The position numbers and the translations under genes are program-made. Positions 34,607-43,651 of a stretch of DNA of 64,000 nt are shown piece by piece. Positions within the stretch are counted from its first letter, which is position 1. Every line of letters begins with the position of its first letter. The notes beneath the pieces are model-generated. The model made no database searches. It was not told where the DNA came from and worked only from the letters and a program-made list of their open reading frames with translations. The stretch comes from Phaeodactylibacter xiamenensis (lineage in GTDB: Bacteria > Bacteroidota > Bacteroidia > Chitinophagales > Saprospiraceae), in NCBI RefSeq assembly GCF_000759025.1, contig NZ_JPOS01000002.1:80001-144000 (forward strand). The letters are read 5' to 3'.

Positions 34607-36862
34607 ATGGAAAACCATTTATCTGTAAAAAATGCAATGGCAATAGTACTGACCTTACTGTTGCCATTGGGCCTGCAGGCTAAGCACATCATTGGTGGTG
34701 TGATGACCTACGCCTGTTTGGGTGATGACACTTATGAAATCACACTGAAGATTTACCGGGATGGCAACTGTACAGATTGTGCAGACTTTGATGCGCAGGC
34801 TTTCATCGCCGTATACAACTGCTCAGGGAATTGCTCCGGCCAAACTCAGGCCAACCCTTTCCTGGAAATCAATGCGCCACTGTTGAGTGCAACGGATGTG
34901 GAACGCCCGGATTACCCCTGTCTGATCCCACCGGATGTAAAAGTAGAGGAAGGGCTTTACCGGTTCGAGCTGCAACTGCCTCAGTCGCCGGAAAGTTACT
35001 TCATAGCTTATCAGCGGTGCTGCCGTAATGTGACGATTTCCAATATCATTGCGCCCGGCGACACCGGTTCTACCTTCTTTACCGAAATTACGCCACAGGC
35101 CCAGCAGGTATGCAACAACAGCCCCGTATTCAATGAATTTCCTCCAATTATTATTTGTGCGGGGGCTCCTTTGGAATTTGACCATAGTGCCACCGATGTG
35201 GATGGGCATCAGTTGGTGTATAGTTTGTGCTCTTCCTACGATGGTGGCGGCAACCTGCTCACCGATCCGCTTTACCTGACCTGTGAGGGAGCGCGCCCAG
35301 GCCCGGCCTGCCCACCACCTTACAATACGATCAATTTTCTGGGGCCGAATTTTACGCCCACTCAGCCGATGGGGCCGGAAGCTAACTTACAGATCGATCC
35401 TAATACCGGTTTATTAACGGGCACGCCAATTAATCTGGGGCAGTATGTCGTGGCAGTCTGCGTGCAGGAATTCGATGCTACGGGTAATTTGCTGAGCACG
35501 ACGACCCGGGATTTCCAGTTTAATGTAGCGCCCTGCGACCCTACAGTAGAGGCTGTTGTGGGAGCTGCAGACCTGAATACCGACCAGGAGTACGTGATTG
35601 TATCCTGTGGTCAAAATACGGTTAGTTTTACCAATGAAAGTTTTCAGGAATCTTTTATTGAAACCTACAACTGGTCTTTTATGGTGGAGGGGCAGGAAGT
35701 ATCGTTTAGCGACTGGGAACCCGCTATCAACTTCCCGGATACAGGTACCTATTTTGGTAACCTAGTCCTCAACCCCAATACGCAGTGCGGCGATACCGCC
35801 GATATACGAGTGATCATCTACCCTGCCATAGAGGCTGATTTCAGCTTTGACTATGATACCTGTGTTGCTGGCCCTACGGTCTTTACGGATGCCTCTTTTT
35901 CCGGCAGCGGGCAGATCACGGGTTGGTCATGGACATTTGGTGACGGAGGTACGGCCGGCGACCAGAATCCGGTTTACACCTATGCCACCCCAGGTAATTT
36001 CCCGGCAACCCTCACCGTCACAGATATCAACAATTGCCAGGATACCTATACCTTGCCCATTGAGTACTTTCCCGTACCAGAGCTTATCGTGATTGCCCCT
36101 AGTGACTTTACAGGTTGCGCGCCTGCGGATATCTTTTTTAATAACCTTTCCACGCCCATTAGTGAGGCGTACGATATTACCTGGGATTTTGGAGACGGAG
36201 GAGTGGACAGCGTGATCAGCCCCACTTATACCTACGAAGCCCCGGGGACTTATACGGTGAGTATCGATATTGTGTCCCCAATCGGGTGTCAGATTGATAC
36301 TACCTTTGGTGACCTTATTACCATATTGCCATCGCCTGTAGCGGGCTTTTCGTTTACACCTGACCGCCCGAGCAATTTGGAGCCATTAGTCAGCTTCTTT
36401 GATGAATCGACCGGTGCTACCCGCTGGTCCTATGACTTTGGGGACGGCAATCAGTCCATTGCTCCCAGCCCTACCCATGAGTTCCGGGACACGGGCGTAT
36501 ACGAGGTACGGCAGATTGTCACGCACCCCAGTGGATGCCAGGACACGCTGGTACAACTTCTGGACGTTATTCCGCAAGTGCGCTACTTCCTGCCCAATGC
36601 CTTCACCCCCAACCAGGATGGCCTGAATGATGAGTACCTGGGTACCGGTGTACTTGAGGGGGCGACCAATTTCCGAATGATTATCGTTAATCGCTGGGGG
36701 GAAACGGTTTTCGAAACCAATGACCCCTTTGATGGCTGGAACGGTCGTAAACTTAATACGGGGAATTTTGTGCAAAACGGCGTCTATATGGTGTTGGTAA
36801 CCTTTACTGGGCCCAGGGGGGATAAGTATGAGTATAAGAGTACGGCTACGGTTATTCGGTGA
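34607..36862 (+). CDS. PKD-domain surface protein with gliding-motility (CHU_C) C-terminus, paralogue B
   Basis: The protein has 751 residues from ATG 34607; a GTG at 34568 in the same frame would give 764. The signal peptide (MAIVLTLLLPLGLQA) precedes KHIIGGVMTYACLG. The N-terminal domain repeats paralogue A motifs (YFIAYQRCCRNVTISNIIAPGD; FDHSATDVDGHQLVYSLC). PKD domains are marked by WTFGDGG, WDFGDGG and YDFGDGN, and the C-terminus by FLPNAFTPNQDGLNDEYLG and NRWGETVFETNDPFDGWNG. The start is only 42 bp after paralogue A, so an operon is likely. A different ligand may be recognised, as loops differ most in the first 120 residues. Confidence 0.93.
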   Translation: MENHLSVKNAMAIVLTLLLPLGLQAKHIIGGVMTYACLGDDTYEITLKIYRDGNCTDCADFDAQAFIAVYNCSGNCSGQTQANPFLEINAPLLSATDVERPDYPCLIPPDVKVEEGLYRFELQLPQSPESYFIAYQRCCRNVTISNIIAPGDTGSTFFTEITPQAQQVCNNSPVFNEFPPIIICAGAPLEFDHSATDVDGHQLVYSLCSSYDGGGNLLTDPLYLTCEGARPGPACPPPYNTINFLGPNFTPTQPMGPEANLQIDPNTGLLTGTPINLGQYVVAVCVQEFDATGNLLSTTTRDFQFNVAPCDPTVEAVVGAADLNTDQEYVIVSCGQNTVSFTNESFQESFIETYNWSFMVEGQEVSFSDWEPAINFPDTGTYFGNLVLNPNTQCGDTADIRVIIYPAIEADFSFDYDTCVAGPTVFTDASFSGSGQITGWSWTFGDGGTAGDQNPVYTYATPGNFPATLTVTDINNCQDTYTLPIEYFPVPELIVIAPSDFTGCAPADIFFNNLSTPISEAYDITWDFGDGGVDSVISPTYTYEAPGTYTVSIDIVSPIGCQIDTTFGDLITILPSPVAGFSFTPDRPSNLEPLVSFFDESTGATRWSYDFGDGNQSIAPSPTHEFRDTGVYEVRQIVTHPSGCQDTLVQLLDVIPQVRYFLPNAFTPNQDGLNDEYLGTGVLEGATNFRMIIVNRWGETVFETNDPFDGWNGRKLNTGNFVQNGVYMVLVTFTGPRGDKYEYKSTATVIR

Positions 36863-36929
36863 TGGGCCTGTGATAGGTTGATTTGTTTTGCAGTAACCGC
36901 CCCGGTAACATGCCCCCGCTCGCAATCAG

Positions 36930-37865
36930 TGGCAATCCGTGTTACAACCCATCACACACGACACGGGTACACTGATGACGCTGATCTGACTGATCTCACT
37001 GATCTGCTCAACGAGACCCGCCCCGCTGGAGGGCCTTCCCGGAATCAGTGCAAATCCGCGCAATCAGTCCAATCTGTGTTCCAACCCGCCACGCACGATA
37101 ATAGTACACTGATGACACTGATCTGACTGATGACACTGATCTGCCCAACGAGACCCGCCCCGCTGGAGGACCTTCCCGGAATCAGTGCAAATCCGCGCAA
37201 TCAGTCCAATCTGTGTTCTCTCGCGCCACACATTACACTGATCTGACTGATGACACTGATCTGCCCAACGAGACCCGCCCCGCTGGATGACCTTCCCGGA
37301 ATCAGTGCAAATCCGCGCAATCAGTCCAATCTGTGTTCTCTCGCGCCACACATTACACTGATCTGACTGATGACACTGATCTGCCCAACGAGACCCGCCC
37401 CGCTGGATGGCCCGCCCGGAAATCAGTGCAAATCTGCGCAATCAGTCTAATCCGTGTTCCAACCCGCCACGCACGATAATAGTACACTGATGACGCTGAT
37501 CTGACTGATCTCACTGATTTGCTCAACGAGTCCCGCCCCGCTGGAGGGTCATCCCGGGAATCCGTGGAAATCTGCGCAAACCCGTCCAATCCGTGTTCCC
37601 ACCCGCCACGCACGATAATAGTACACTGATGACACTGATCTGCCCAACGAGACCCGCCCCGCTAGATGGCCCGCTCGGAAATCAGTGCAAATCCGCGCAA
37701 TCAGTCTAATCCGTGTTCCAACCCGCCACGCACGATAATAGTACACTGATGACACTGATCTGACTGATGACACTGATCTGCCCAACGAGACCCGCCCCGC
37801 TGGATGGCCCGCCCGGAATCAGTGCAAATCTGCGCAATCAGTCCAATCTGTGTTCCCAACCCTCC
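36930..37865. repeat. Tandem array of ~120/138-bp repeat units (seven units)
   Basis: Seven copies of a unit containing GAGACCCGCCCCGCTGGA recur at about 37012, 37149, 37269, 37389, 37526, 37648 and 37786, with spacings of ~120 or ~138 bp. The long form carries one extra ~18-bp CTGACTGATGACACTGAT sub-repeat. Two neighbouring 120-bp units (37201-37320 and 37321-37440) are identical for most of their length. Each unit also has CAGTGCAAATCCGCGCAATCAGTCCAATCTGTGTTC-like sequence in separated blocks. The same repeat lies inverted at 7297-7590. Short open frames across it encode only repeat translation. It fills the gap between paralogue B and the aminotransferase. Confidence 0.93.
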
Positions 37866-37904
37866 ACTTTATCAACACCAAAAAACGTAGCTTAGCAGCA
37901 AAAA

Positions 37905-39059
37905 ATGCTACCCAGCCAACGCCACCTTTTTGACCTCCCTGACGATGTAGCCTATTTGAATGGTGCCTATATGTCTCCCCAGTTAATAGCGGTGGAAGCT
38001 GCCGGCATTAAAGCCCTAAAGCGCAAAAGCCAGCCCTTCAATATCCAACTGGAAGACTTTTTTGAGCCCGTACAGGCACTTCGGTCTGCCTATGCCCGCC
38101 TTATCAACTGCCCGGAGCCGGGGCGCATAGCCATCATACCTTCTGTCTCTTATGGAATGGCCGCTGTTGCGCGTAACCTGAAGCTGCAGCCCGGGGATAA
38201 TATCATCCTCACACGGGAGCAGTTTCCGAGTAATTACTATGCCTGGGAACGGGTAACGGAAGCGCATGGGGCTACAATTCGGATCGTAGACCCACCCCGG
38301 GAATCCCCCAGGGGGCAAGCCTGGAATGCGGCAATACTGGATGCGATTGACGAAAGGACAGCTATGGTTGCCATTGGACAGGTGCATTGGGCAGATGGTA
38401 CCCTATTTGATTTGAAAGCGATACGGAAACGGGCAACGGAGGCGGGCGCCTGGCTCGTCATTGACGGTACTCAATCGGTAGGTGCTTACCCGTTTGATGT
38501 GGAGGAAATTCAGCCTGATGCGCTGATTTGCGCGGGCTATAAGTGGCTCATGGGGCCTTACAGCATTGGCCTGGCATATTACGGTCCGGCACTTGATAAT
38601 GGCTTACCGGTGGAGGAAAACTGGATCAACCGGGTAGACAGCTACGACTTCCGCAATCTGGTAAATTACCAACCGAATTACAAACCACTGGCTGCCCGTT
38701 ATAACATGGGTGAGCAAAGCAACTTTATCCTGGTCCCTATGATGAAAGCGGGCGTTGACCAGTTACTGGAATGGGGCACTCGCGGTATTCAAAGTTACGC
38801 CCAGTCACTATTGAGACCAGCGCTCCGGGAGTTGGAAGCACTCGGCTGCACGATGGAGCCGGAAGAACAGCGGGCACATCATCTCGTGGGCGTTCGCCTG
38901 CCTGCCGGGGCTGACATGAATCTTTTCCGGAAGCGGCTGCAGGAAGAACAGGTGCACGTTTCCATCCGTGGCAATGCCATTCGGGTATCCTGCCACCTGT
39001 ACAATGAAGCGCAGGAAGTAGAACGCCTGATGAAATGCTTTAAAGCTGTGATTGGATAA
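37905..39059 (+). CDS. Class-V PLP-dependent aminotransferase family protein
   Basis: The 384-residue protein has the class-V fold: YLNGAYMSPQ N-terminal substrate loop, SVSYGMAAVARNL helix, QVHWADGTLFDL, VIDGTQSVGAYPFDV (PLP pyridine Asp) and ICAGYKWLMGPYS with the PLP Lys213. It resembles kynureninase/cysteine-desulfurase relatives annotated only as aminotransferase V; no desulfurase active-site Cys is apparent. Substrate unknown. The upstream DNA is the repeat array and no TAnnTTTG promoter is seen. Confidence 0.88.
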   Translation: MLPSQRHLFDLPDDVAYLNGAYMSPQLIAVEAAGIKALKRKSQPFNIQLEDFFEPVQALRSAYARLINCPEPGRIAIIPSVSYGMAAVARNLKLQPGDNIILTREQFPSNYYAWERVTEAHGATIRIVDPPRESPRGQAWNAAILDAIDERTAMVAIGQVHWADGTLFDLKAIRKRATEAGAWLVIDGTQSVGAYPFDVEEIQPDALICAGYKWLMGPYSIGLAYYGPALDNGLPVEENWINRVDSYDFRNLVNYQPNYKPLAARYNMGEQSNFILVPMMKAGVDQLLEWGTRGIQSYAQSLLRPALRELEALGCTMEPEEQRAHHLVGVRLPAGADMNLFRKRLQEEQVHVSIRGNAIRVSCHLYNEAQEVERLMKCFKAVIG

Positions 39060-39080
39060 GCACCGGCAACCTGCACCGGA

Positions 39081-40637
39081 TTACAACAGATTCAACCAGT
39101 CCACACCATTCCGGACCTCTGCCGGCTTTGGCATACGCCCGTCGCGCATCAGCTCCTGAATGGCACAAAGTTCCTGATCGCGGAACAAGGATAGCGTGGC
39201 GCTAACGGCGCCGTTCTCTACATAATGCACCAGGAAGCTATCGCCATCGAGGTCGCCCTCAACAATAGTCTCCTCAGAGCTGGAAGCATGGCCGACATAA
39301 CCCAGAATTTTGTCTTGCTGAGCCGACCAGAAGAAAGGGACCGCCTCGTAAGGCTCCCCGGCTCCTGCCATATTTTTGCCTGCTATCCGCCCCTGCTGAG
39401 CAGCGACTTTCCAGTGTTCAATCCGCTGGTTTTTGCCATTCATCGGGGGAGCGGCGATGTCCCCGGCGGCAAAGAGGTTTTCCTGAACGCGGAGGAAGGG
39501 GTCGGTATGCAGGCTGCCATCGGATTGCAGCAGATTTTCAGGGAGAAAACCAGTATTCGGCTGTACGCCAACGCCCATGACCAGCAAATCGGCATCCAGT
39601 TCTTCTCCGTTTTCCAGTTTCACCTTCTCAATCCGGCCATTGCCTTCAATCGCTTTGACATTTTGCCCCAGATGAAAGTGGACGCCCGCATCGCGGTGCC
39701 ATTCCTGAATACGCTGACCAACTGCATCTCCCCATATGTGCGCAAAGGGTAAGTGTTCAGGTGCAACGACGTGAACCTCACAGTCCAGTTTTTGCAGGCT
39801 CATGGCTGCTTCCATGCCTATGAAAGAAGCGCCGACAATAAAAGCTTTCTTTGCTGACCTGCCTGCCTTGAGAAGCGCTCGGCTATCTTTCAGGCTGCGT
39901 AGCGTGTGTACATTCTTCAGGTCTGCACCTGGGATATCCAGCTGCCGGGGCCGGGCACCTGTGCAAATCAATAGCTTATCATAGGATACTGGTGCGCCAG
40001 ATTTAAATTCGATCTTTTGGACCTCCGGATTCACTTTAGTGACGCGATGCCCCTTCATAAGTACTATACCGTGCTTTTTATAGAACGCAGCGTCCCGCAA
40101 CGGCATCCACTCCTCCGGCGCTTCGCCCTGCAGGTAATCTTTACTGCAATTGGGCCGGTCGTAAGGCACCTCTTCTTCCGCAGAAAACAAGACGATGCGC
40201 CCGGTGAAGCCAGCTTCGCGCAAGCCTTCCGCAGCGTAAGCGCCCGCGGCACCACCTCCGATGATGGCATAAGTGGCTTCGTTGCTCACTTCCGGTTTTG
40301 CCATTGAGTTTGGGGTACGATCAGAGGTCTCTTCCGGAATGTCCACCCAAATTTCACTGCCACGCAGTTCTACTTTGTAAGCAGGCAGGCCATCAATACC
40401 CGGCGCTTCGACGTGTTGCCCGGTTTTTGCATCAAAACAAGCATGATGCCAGGGGCAAACCAGCCGGCTGCCGTTCAGGACGCCATCGGCAAGAGGAGCA
40501 CCGTAGTGGGTACATTTTGGATAAAGGGCGGAGATTTCGCCATCGACATTAGTCAGCAGGACTTCCTGATCACCAGCCTTGACGACCTTAAGGTCACCGG
40601 GCTTTAATTCATCGGCTTTGAGTACATAATACTGCAT
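39081..40637 (-). CDS. Rieske [2Fe-2S]/FAD oxidoreductase, AIF-like
   Basis: The 518-residue fusion has a Rieske domain at residues ~1-100, with cluster ligands C42-T-H44 and C61-P-W-H64. A pyridine-nucleotide:disulfide-oxidoreductase-type FAD/NAD domain follows: YAIIGGGAAGAYAAEGL, KAFIVGASFIGMEAAMSL (NAD) and LFAAGDIAAPP. The family includes apoptosis-inducing-factor-like and ferredoxin-reductase proteins that shuttle electrons from NAD(P)H to iron-sulfur or dioxygenase partners. The Rieske domain here is in the same chain, so it may be a self-contained reductase. The natural acceptor is not apparent from neighbours. Confidence 0.9.
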   Translation of the reverse strand: MQYYVLKADELKPGDLKVVKAGDQEVLLTNVDGEISALYPKCTHYGAPLADGVLNGSRLVCPWHHACFDAKTGQHVEAPGIDGLPAYKVELRGSEIWVDIPEETSDRTPNSMAKPEVSNEATYAIIGGGAAGAYAAEGLREAGFTGRIVLFSAEEEVPYDRPNCSKDYLQGEAPEEWMPLRDAAFYKKHGIVLMKGHRVTKVNPEVQKIEFKSGAPVSYDKLLICTGARPRQLDIPGADLKNVHTLRSLKDSRALLKAGRSAKKAFIVGASFIGMEAAMSLQKLDCEVHVVAPEHLPFAHIWGDAVGQRIQEWHRDAGVHFHLGQNVKAIEGNGRIEKVKLENGEELDADLLVMGVGVQPNTGFLPENLLQSDGSLHTDPFLRVQENLFAAGDIAAPPMNGKNQRIEHWKVAAQQGRIAGKNMAGAGEPYEAVPFFWSAQQDKILGYVGHASSSEETIVEGDLDGDSFLVHYVENGAVSATLSLFRDQELCAIQELMRDGRMPKPAEVRNGVDWLNLL

Positions 40638-40721
40638 GGTAGGGAACGGTTTAAATTACGCTTTTGGAAAGCATAGCCCCCTGCCGATGTTCACTCGTCA
40701 GTGCCTTTTAATGTTCGAACA

Positions 40722-41846
40722 TTAGGAATTCGCCGGATTTGGTATTTTCTGAATGGGCGGCCCAACCTTAGTGTCACCACTCAGGCCGGATTGATGCTGC
40801 TCCAGCCATTGGTAGGCATCTCTGATGGTAACCGCTAATGGCGTCTGTGGCATTTGCAACTCCGCTACGGCTTTGGCCGGGCTAAAGTATTGCCCATCAC
40901 AGGAAATACGGGCAATAGGAAGAGATATCATGGGATCGTACCCTAATCTTGGAGCCAGGAGAGAATGCAGCCTCCCGTAGGACAATACCAAAGGAGAAGG
41001 GATCCGGAAACGAGGGGGGTTGGCTTCCAGAGTTTGGCCAATCAGCTTAAACAGGTCAGCGTAGGTCAGGTTTTGATGCCCCGCGATGTAGCTTTCGCCC
41101 ACCCGGCCCATTTTTAGTCCATTACAAGCAGCTGCAGCCACATCTCTGGCATCCACAAAGTTCTTGCCCCCACGGGTGTAAAAAGGCAGTGTCCCCTGAA
41201 CTACTGCCAGGAGCATTGCACCTGAGCTTGGCTTACTGTCGTAGGGGCCAAACATGAACGTTGGGCAGACCAGCACTGCCGGCAGACCCTGTCCCCGGAC
41301 CGCTTTCTTCACCATTTGGTGAGCCCGGTATTTCGAGTCTATGTAATCCAGCCCGTACCGATACCCGTCAAAGACTCCGGTTTCGTCCCCGGGATTTTCC
41401 AGTGTCCCTTTTGAGAAACTGGCTGCTGAACTGATGAACACCACGCGCCGAACGCCATGCTTCAGGCAGGAGGCTATGATGTGTTGGGTCCCTCTGACAT
41501 TCACAGCCACCGTAGCTGCTGACCGGGAAGGCCAAACCGAAGTACTGGCCCCGGCGTGTATGACGTAATCGCAGCCCGCTACCGCCCGGTCCACTTCCGG
41601 CGCATTCAACAAGTTGCCTTTTGACAATTCTACAGGAAGGCCCTTCAGTACAGGAGATTGGGAAGACGGGAGCTGAAGAACGCGGACCTGATAGCCCTGA
41701 CGGAGCGCCCGGCGTACAATATTTGCGCCAAGCAGTCCGTCCGCTCCGGTAATCAATACTTTCAAGATAACGGGGTTTTGTTTTTTTGATGGCCTAAAGA
41801 TAGCCATTTCAGAGCACAGAAACGCACGAACACTGACATTCCTCAT
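40722..41846 (-). CDS. NAD-dependent epimerase/dehydratase (extended SDR, dihydroflavonol-reductase-like)
   Basis: The Rossmann motif VLITGADGLLGANIV and the catalytic YIDSK (YxxxK) are clear, as is SSAASF upstream. The ATG at 41846 overlaps the UDG-like stop (ATGA) and gives 374 residues, with ~28 codons before the domain. A TTG at 41765 directly before KVLITG is also attractive, because TATCTTTA-like promoter sequence lies between the two. The enzyme probably reduces or epimerises a sugar or ketone; the substrate is unknown. Confidence 0.85.
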   Translation of the reverse strand: MRNVSVRAFLCSEMAIFRPSKKQNPVILKVLITGADGLLGANIVRRALRQGYQVRVLQLPSSQSPVLKGLPVELSKGNLLNAPEVDRAVAGCDYVIHAGASTSVWPSRSAATVAVNVRGTQHIIASCLKHGVRRVVFISSAASFSKGTLENPGDETGVFDGYRYGLDYIDSKYRAHQMVKKAVRGQGLPAVLVCPTFMFGPYDSKPSSGAMLLAVVQGTLPFYTRGGKNFVDARDVAAAACNGLKMGRVGESYIAGHQNLTYADLFKLIGQTLEANPPRFRIPSPLVLSYGRLHSLLAPRLGYDPMISLPIARISCDGQYFSPAKAVAELQMPQTPLAVTIRDAYQWLEQHQSGLSGDTKVGPPIQKIPNPANS

Positions 41847-42460
41847 TGCCCACCTCCCAAAATAGCCTCAACTTTTGCCTGAAGGTATGGAACAACTTCC
41901 ATATCAAACCAGGGATTCCGGCTCAGCCACCGGTTGTTGAGCGGAGAAGGGTGCGGCAAAGGCAGCACTCCGGGGCCATACTCCCGAAAAGCGCGGACTG
42001 TTTCCGTCAGGTTGCGTTTGCGGTTAGCCCCCAAGTAATACTGCTGCGCATATTGGCCGATGTAAAGCGTAAGTGCTATTTCAGGCATCATACGTAACAA
42101 AGCCGCATGCCACTGAGGGGCGCATTCCGGGCGGGGCGGCAGGTCACCTGTTTTCGCTTTACCCGGATAGCAAAAGCCCATCGGCAAAATACTAAAGCAG
42201 GTTGGGTCGTAGAACGTGGCTTCGTCTACATTCAGCCATTGCCGGAGGCGCACCCCGCTGGGATCGTAATAAGGCAGGCCCTTTTCATGCGCTAACCGCC
42301 CCGGAGCCTGGCTGATCAGAGCAATCCGCGCTTCCGGGTGTACGGCAAATATAGCACGGGGAGGCACCGGCAAAGCAGCTTTGCAAATCCGGCATTGACG
42401 CACCGAGGCCTGTAGTGCCTGTATCATAAATTCAGGTTTTGGCTTCGCCCGTACTAACAT
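41843..42460 (-). CDS. Uracil-DNA-glycosylase-superfamily protein
   Basis: The 205-residue protein has two N-terminal cysteines in CRICKAAL, a water-activating-loop-like region (ALISQAPGRLAHEKGLPYYDPSGVRLRQWL), MGFCYPGK, and a C-terminal HPSPLNNRW motif of the uracil-DNA glycosylase fold. It resembles the iron-sulfur-free family-4/5-like group often annotated simply as UDG family. A DNA-repair role is plausible but base specificity is unproven. It overlaps the downstream SDR gene by 4 bp (ATGA), implying translational coupling. Confidence 0.82.
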   Translation of the reverse strand: MLVRAKPKPEFMIQALQASVRQCRICKAALPVPPRAIFAVHPEARIALISQAPGRLAHEKGLPYYDPSGVRLRQWLNVDEATFYDPTCFSILPMGFCYPGKAKTGDLPPRPECAPQWHAALLRMMPEIALTLYIGQYAQQYYLGANRKRNLTETVRAFREYGPGVLPLPHPSPLNNRWLSRNPWFDMEVVPYLQAKVEAILGGGQ

Positions 42461-42551
42461 CGGCGGGGGTCATCTTGTTACATTAATGTTGCAGGGTTGA
42501 AAAGCACTGCATATTCAAAATCATTACTAACCAACTTAAAGCGACAACCTC

Positions 42552-42776
42552 ATGAAAGAAGATTGGGTAAAAGTATTCGAATCCAGAGAAATTCTGAAAA
42601 CCAAACTGGTCGAAGATGCATTAAAGCAACAGGGCGTCGAAAGCCATATTCTCGAACGGCCCGACAGTGCCATCCCTTCCCTGGGCGCAGCTACGCTGTA
42701 TGCACCTCAGGACAAAGCACAAAAGGCACTGGAAATTATCAGGACCATTGATTTTTCAGCTGTAGAAGAAGATTAA
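42552..42776 (+). CDS. DUF2007 small protein (putative signal-transducing)
   Basis: The 74-residue protein fits the DUF2007 family: [20 protein letters not shown], a glycine-rich turn and a C-terminal [15 protein letters not shown]. The fold is related to P-II-like ferredoxin folds and its function is unknown. It lies 5 bp upstream of msrB on the same strand, so it is probably in an operon with the methionine sulfoxide reductases. Confidence 0.88.
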   Translation: MKEDWVKVFESREILKTKLVEDALKQQGVESHILERPDSAIPSLGAATLYAPQDKAQKALEIIRTIDFSAVEED

Positions 42777-42781
42777 TCCAT

Positions 42782-43180
42782 ATGACAAAAAGCAAAGAGA
42801 ACTGGAATTCACTCAACTCTGAAGAGGAGCGGGTCATCGTGCATAAAGGTACAGAACGCCCCTTCACCGGAGAATACGACAACCACAAAGCGCCTGGCGT
42901 TTATGTTTGCCGACGCTGTGAGGCACCGCTTTACAAATCGGAGGACAAGTTTTCCTCCGGGTGCGGATGGCCTAGCTTCGATGATGAAATACCGGGAGCG
43001 GTAAGGCGGGAAACTGATGCCGATGGCCGGCGGACTGAGATCCTCTGCGACAATTGTGGCGGGCACCTCGGGCATGTCTTCATTGGAGAGCGGCTTACGC
43101 CAAAAAACACCCGCCACTGTGTGAATTCAATTTCCATGAAGTTTATCCCGCAGGAAGAATGGGACAAGCAACAGCAGTAG
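42782..43180 (+). CDS. msrB: Peptide-methionine (R)-S-oxide reductase
   Basis: The 132-residue enzyme repairs the R-epimer of oxidised methionine. Zinc-binding pairs C43xxC46 and C89xxC92 are present, with CGWPSF and the catalytic Cys113 in [11 protein letters not shown]. Full length. Its 3' end overlaps msrA by 22 bp. Confidence 0.97.
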   Translation: MTKSKENWNSLNSEEERVIVHKGTERPFTGEYDNHKAPGVYVCRRCEAPLYKSEDKFSSGCGWPSFDDEIPGAVRRETDADGRRTEILCDNCGGHLGHVFIGERLTPKNTRHCVNSISMKFIPQEEWDKQQQ

Positions 43181-43647
43181 CCACCTTTGCCTGTGGCTGC
43201 TTTTGGAGCAAAGCGTACTTTTTCAGCAAAGTCCCCGGTGTGGTTGCCACCAGAGTAGGCTACACCGGCGGGCACCGCTCCCACCCAACTTATCAGCAGG
43301 TTTGCACCAAAAAGACGGGGCACACGGAAGCGGTGGAAGTGACGTTTGATCCGGACAAGGTGCGCTATGAAGCACTTGTCCGTTTCTTTTTTGAGATACA
43401 TGACCCCACCATAGACCGGCGTGGGAAGGGTGGGCAATACCGGTCTGCTATTTTTTGCCATACTCCGGAGCAACAGCACATCGCCACTAATCTGAAAGCA
43501 CAACTACAGGAACGGGGGTACGCCGTTAAAACTGAAATCGAAAGCGCTTCTGTATTTTGGGAAGCCGAAGACCGGCATCAGCAGTACTGCGAAAACCGGG
43601 GCATCCAACCCAGGTCTTTTCGGGTAAACCGGTGGGCAGAGCAATAA
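43159..43647 (+). CDS. msrA: Peptide-methionine (S)-S-oxide reductase
   Basis: This enzyme repairs the S-epimer of oxidised methionine. ATG at 43159 ([20 protein letters not shown]) gives 162 residues with catalytic C14 in [28 protein letters not shown] and GGQYRS. The usual length is ~170-180. The gene overlaps the 3' end of msrB in a different frame, so the two are translationally coupled. It ends 5 bp from the convergent corA gene. Confidence 0.96.
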   Translation: MGQATAVATFACGCFWSKAYFFSKVPGVVATRVGYTGGHRSHPTYQQVCTKKTGHTEAVEVTFDPDKVRYEALVRFFFEIHDPTIDRRGKGGQYRSAIFCHTPEQQHIATNLKAQLQERGYAVKTEIESASVFWEAEDRHQQYCENRGIQPRSFRVNRWAEQ

Positions 43648-43651
43648 GGCT

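Noticed and set aside
36878-37785. Several open frames (60-125 codons) across the repeat array, and similar ones at 7233-7700
   Set aside because: They encode repeat translation (ICTDSGK.., GRVSLGRSVSS..) on both strands and change with unit number; no gene-like signals.
36930-37865. Possible CRISPR array
   Set aside because: Units are 120-138 bp and contiguous with no unique spacers, and no cas genes are near.
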